A model generated the notes under the pieces. That model ran no database searches, had not been told where the DNA came from, and worked only from the letters and a program-made list of their open reading frames with translations. Positions 5,123-6,791 of a stretch of 6,791 bases of DNA are shown here, one piece after another. The position numbers were made by a program, and so were the translations under genes. Numbering within the stretch: the first letter of the stretch is position 1; the number at the start of each line of letters is the position of its first letter. Source of the DNA: Desulfobacterales bacterium (GTDB lineage: Bacteria; Desulfobacterota; Desulfobacteria; Desulfobacterales; Desulfobacteraceae); NCBI GenBank assembly GCA_022361535.1, contig JAKSAU010000881.1:1-6791 (forward strand), read 5' to 3'.

Positions 5123-5950
5123 ATGAGTACCAATAAACCATTTGACTTCAAAGACTATGTCCGGGGTAGATACTTTCCCCACATGTGGTGCCCGGGCTGC
5201 GGCCACGGCATTGTCCTGGGAACACTGCTGCGTGCCATACATGAAATGGAACTGGATAAAAACGAAATCGTAATGACCTCCGGTATCGGATGTTCATCCC
5301 GTATTTCAGGATATGTGGATTTTCATTCCCTTCATACCATTCATGGACGCGCTCTTGCTTTTGCGACAGGCGTAAAACTATCCCGTCCCCACCTTAAAGC
5401 TATTGTCCCCATGGGTGACGGTGATTCCCTGGCCATCGGCGGCAACCACTTTATCCATGCGGCCCGCAGGAATATCGACATCACGGCCATTGTCATGAAC
5501 AATAAGATCTACGGTATGACTGGCGGACAGTTTTCTCCTTTGTCCGGTCCCGGCAAAAAGGCGACCACCGCCCCCTACTCCACCATTGACAACCAATTTG
5601 ATATTGTGGAACTGGCCAAAGCGGCAGGGGCTTCCTTTGTTGCCAGATCAACCGTGTTTCATGCCAAGGAAGCCAAGAATATATTGAAAAAAGCCATTGA
5701 TCACAAAGGCTTTTCAGTGGTTGAAATCATGTCTATGTGCCCCACCTACTATGGGCGGAAAAATAAGGAAGGCGGCGCTTCCCAGATGATGGAGGGCTTT
5801 AAAAACTTTACCGCACCTATTGGGTCCAAAAAGTTAGACAAAGAGCCCAACCTCATTCAGCGGGGTATCTTTGTTGAAGACACCGAGCGGCCCGAATATT
5901 GCGAAGCTTATGACGAGATTATTGAGACAGCAATGAAAGGAAAAGCATAA
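5123..5950 (+). CDS. korB: 2-oxoacid:ferredoxin oxidoreductase beta subunit (thiamine diphosphate binding)
   Basis: The thiamine diphosphate site is visible as GDGD (98-101), with the second half of the motif at NN (126-127) in VMNNKIYGMTGGQ. Cys23 and Cys26 (MWCPGCG), Cys57 (GIGCSSR) and Cys206 (SMCPTYYG) stand in the spacing expected for the four ligands of the [4Fe-4S] cluster held by the beta subunit of two-subunit archaeal homologues. The HTIHGRALAFATGVK stretch (71-85) is typical of Kor/Vor-type beta subunits. It supplies the cofactor and the first electron acceptor of the complex. At 275 residues it is shorter than pyruvate-specific beta subunits. It begins one base after the alpha stop, with AAGGGGG as ribosome binding site inside the alpha gene, and its TAA overlaps the gamma ATG by one base, so translation of the set is probably coupled. 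Confidence 0.93.
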   Translation: MSTNKPFDFKDYVRGRYFPHMWCPGCGHGIVLGTLLRAIHEMELDKNEIVMTSGIGCSSRISGYVDFHSLHTIHGRALAFATGVKLSRPHLKAIVPMGDGDSLAIGGNHFIHAARRNIDITAIVMNNKIYGMTGGQFSPLSGPGKKATTAPYSTIDNQFDIVELAKAAGASFVARSTVFHAKEAKNILKKAIDHKGFSVVEIMSMCPTYYGRKNKEGGASQMMEGFKNFTAPIGSKKLDKEPNLIQRGIFVEDTERPEYCEAYDEIIETAMKGKA

Positions 5951-6498
5951 TGGAAATGGAACGTTCAAGACTGGTATTTTCAGGTTCGGGCGGCCAGGGT
6001 GTGATCACCGCAGCCATTATCCTTGCCAAGGCTGCAGCCATCTTTGAAGGCAAAAACGCCACCCAGTCACAAAGTTACGGAGCTGCTGCCAGAGGCGGTG
6101 CCACCAGAAGTGATGTGTTGATTTCAGATTCTGAAATCCTCTTCCCCAAAGTGGTTCAGCCTAATATCCTGGTCAGCCTGACCCAGGAAAGCTATGCAAA
6201 ATTTGCCCCTATTTTGCGCCCCGGCGGTCTGCTGCTCGTGGATTCAAGATATGTAACCCCGGAAAAGAAAGTGGCGGCTCACCATGTGGCTCTGCCCATG
6301 TACGATACAGTTATGGAAAAAATCGGTAAGCCCATCGTTTTCAATATCTGTATGCTGGGCACACTTATCGGCCTGACCAAAATCGTTGAGTCAGATTCCA
6401 TTATTAAGGTTCTTGAAACAACTATTCCCAAGGACTTTATGGAAATGAACAAAAAAGCCCTTAATCTTGGTTTTGAAATGGGAGCATCCCAGGCCTGA
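5950..6498 (+). CDS. korC: 2-oxoacid:ferredoxin oxidoreductase gamma subunit
   Basis: The 182-residue protein has the gamma-family glycine loop FSGSGGQGV (10-18), the QSYGAAARGGATRSDVLIS segment (41-59) and a LLVDSR strand (96-100), and nothing beyond this single domain. In the complex it packs against alpha/beta and contributes to the CoA side of the reaction. It starts at ATG 5950 through a TAATG overlap with the beta stop; ATG 5956 is an in-frame alternative two codons on. AAAGG at 5936-5940 lies nine bases before the first ATG. It is the last gene of the operon; a strong intrinsic terminator begins about 30 bases after its stop. All expected motifs are intact and the length is normal. Confidence 0.93.
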   Translation: MEMERSRLVFSGSGGQGVITAAIILAKAAAIFEGKNATQSQSYGAAARGGATRSDVLISDSEILFPKVVQPNILVSLTQESYAKFAPILRPGGLLLVDSRYVTPEKKVAAHHVALPMYDTVMEKIGKPIVFNICMLGTLIGLTKIVESDSIIKVLETTIPKDFMEMNKKALNLGFEMGASQA

Positions 6499-6526
6499 TA
6501 ACCAATTTAAGAGTATTGTAAAATTT

Positions 6527-6565
6527 AAGCCTGCTGACGGGGCATCCCTGCAGCAGGCTTTTTTT
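6527..6565 (+). terminator. Rho-independent terminator of the kor operon
   Basis: AAGCCTGCTG (6527-6536) pairs perfectly with CAGCAGGCTT (6551-6560) in a 10-bp G+C-rich stem. The loop can form a further GGG/CCC stem, and seven Ts follow (6559-6565). The position just after the last kor gene makes the assignment firm. Read from the other strand, the sequence after the stem is AT-rich but lacks an unbroken T-run, so it would be weaker for the facing gene. Confidence 0.9.
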
Positions 6566-6617
6566 ATTCAATTGAATTTTTAAATGAACCAGCCAAGAAG
6601 GCAAATAGAAAACGCGT

Positions 6618-6791
6618 CTACTCTTTGTCTTCGGGTTTTGCAGTTTCAGCTGAGGTCTTTACCGGAGGGGCCGTTGCCGGAAACAGATCCTCCAGGTTAA
6701 GTCCTTTTCTTTTTTTAAGGCAGTCTTCCAATGCTTCTTCCTCTGTATTACCGGCACCCTGGTGTTCTGAAGTTGCAATGATGTTCACCAA
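6618..6791 (-). CDS. C-terminal end of an unrecognised protein (partial)
   Basis: A reverse-strand frame open from the window edge ends at TAG (6620-6618) and gives 57 residues. The first part, VNIIATSEHQGAGNTEEEAL, leads into a Lys-rich helix and LNLEDLFPAT. It finishes in a low-complexity tail of Pro, Ala, Thr, Lys and Glu ending PKPEDKE-like (KPEDKE). The tail looks like a disordered charged C-terminus. I do not recognise the family. The gene faces the kor operon and so is not part of it. There is no hydrophobic segment in the visible part. The composition is coding-like, with many GAA/GAG codons and no stops over the length. Confidence 0.6.
   Translation of the reverse strand: MVNIIATSEHQGAGNTEEEALEDCLKKRKGLNLEDLFPATAPPVKTSAETAKPEDKE

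Noticed and set aside
4477..5151. Reverse-strand open frames opposite the alpha subunit
   Set aside because: They are antisense to a well-supported gene, without ribosome binding sites or recognisable motifs.

Overview
The window looks like a piece of chromosome from an anaerobic bacterium with ferredoxin-based 2-oxoacid metabolism. A Desulfobacter-like sulfate reducer (Desulfobacterota) would fit. The grounds are a complete four-gene 2-oxoacid:ferredoxin oxidoreductase operon of the Kor/Vor type (delta, alpha, beta, gamma order), codon use of moderate G+C, and protein sequences of the kind common in complete-oxidising sulfate reducers. This taxonomic call is inference, because no rRNA or marker gene is present.

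Left part (1-1690): the end of an unrecognised forward gene (2-175) is followed by about 370 AT-rich bases without a supportable gene, which contain a perfect 17-bp dyad. Two forward genes follow. The first (547-1383) has the E...D...QxK signature of a PD-(D/E)XK nuclease-fold protein, DUF4365-like. The second (1466-1678) encodes a 70-residue protein resembling the small DUF7661-type family. This stretch is visibly more AT-rich than the right-hand operon and has the look of accessory DNA.

Middle (1691-3433): two reverse-strand genes face the first pair. Transcribed first is a family 2 glycosyltransferase (3433-2585). After it comes a permuted papain-fold (NlpC/P60-like, YiiX/YebB type, Peptidase_C92) protein (2518-1691). 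Both starts lack a Shine-Dalgarno sequence and sit beside -10-like boxes, so the start of the papain-fold gene is doubtful.

A divergent intergenic region (3434-3752) separates the glycosyltransferase from the oxidoreductase operon. It holds two adjacent hairpins, two spaced ACAAG...CTTGT dyads and a good -35 box for the operon.

Right part (3753-6565): korD-korA-korB-korC are tightly packed (8-nt overlap, 1-nt gap, 1-nt overlap) and end in a strong intrinsic terminator. Together they encode the ferredoxin-like subunit, the alpha subunit with the YPITP motif, the thiamine diphosphate and Fe-S binding beta subunit, and the gamma subunit. The complex interconverts a 2-oxoacid plus CoA and acyl-CoA plus CO2 with ferredoxin as electron carrier; 2-oxoglutarate is the most likely substrate. 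The window closes with the C-terminal end of an unrecognised reverse-strand gene (6618-6791).

I see no RNA gene, insertion sequence or CRISPR array, and no clearly new multi-gene system. The least explained parts are the nuclease-like/small-protein pair, the glycosyltransferase/papain-fold pair with odd starts, and the dyad-rich leader of the kor operon.
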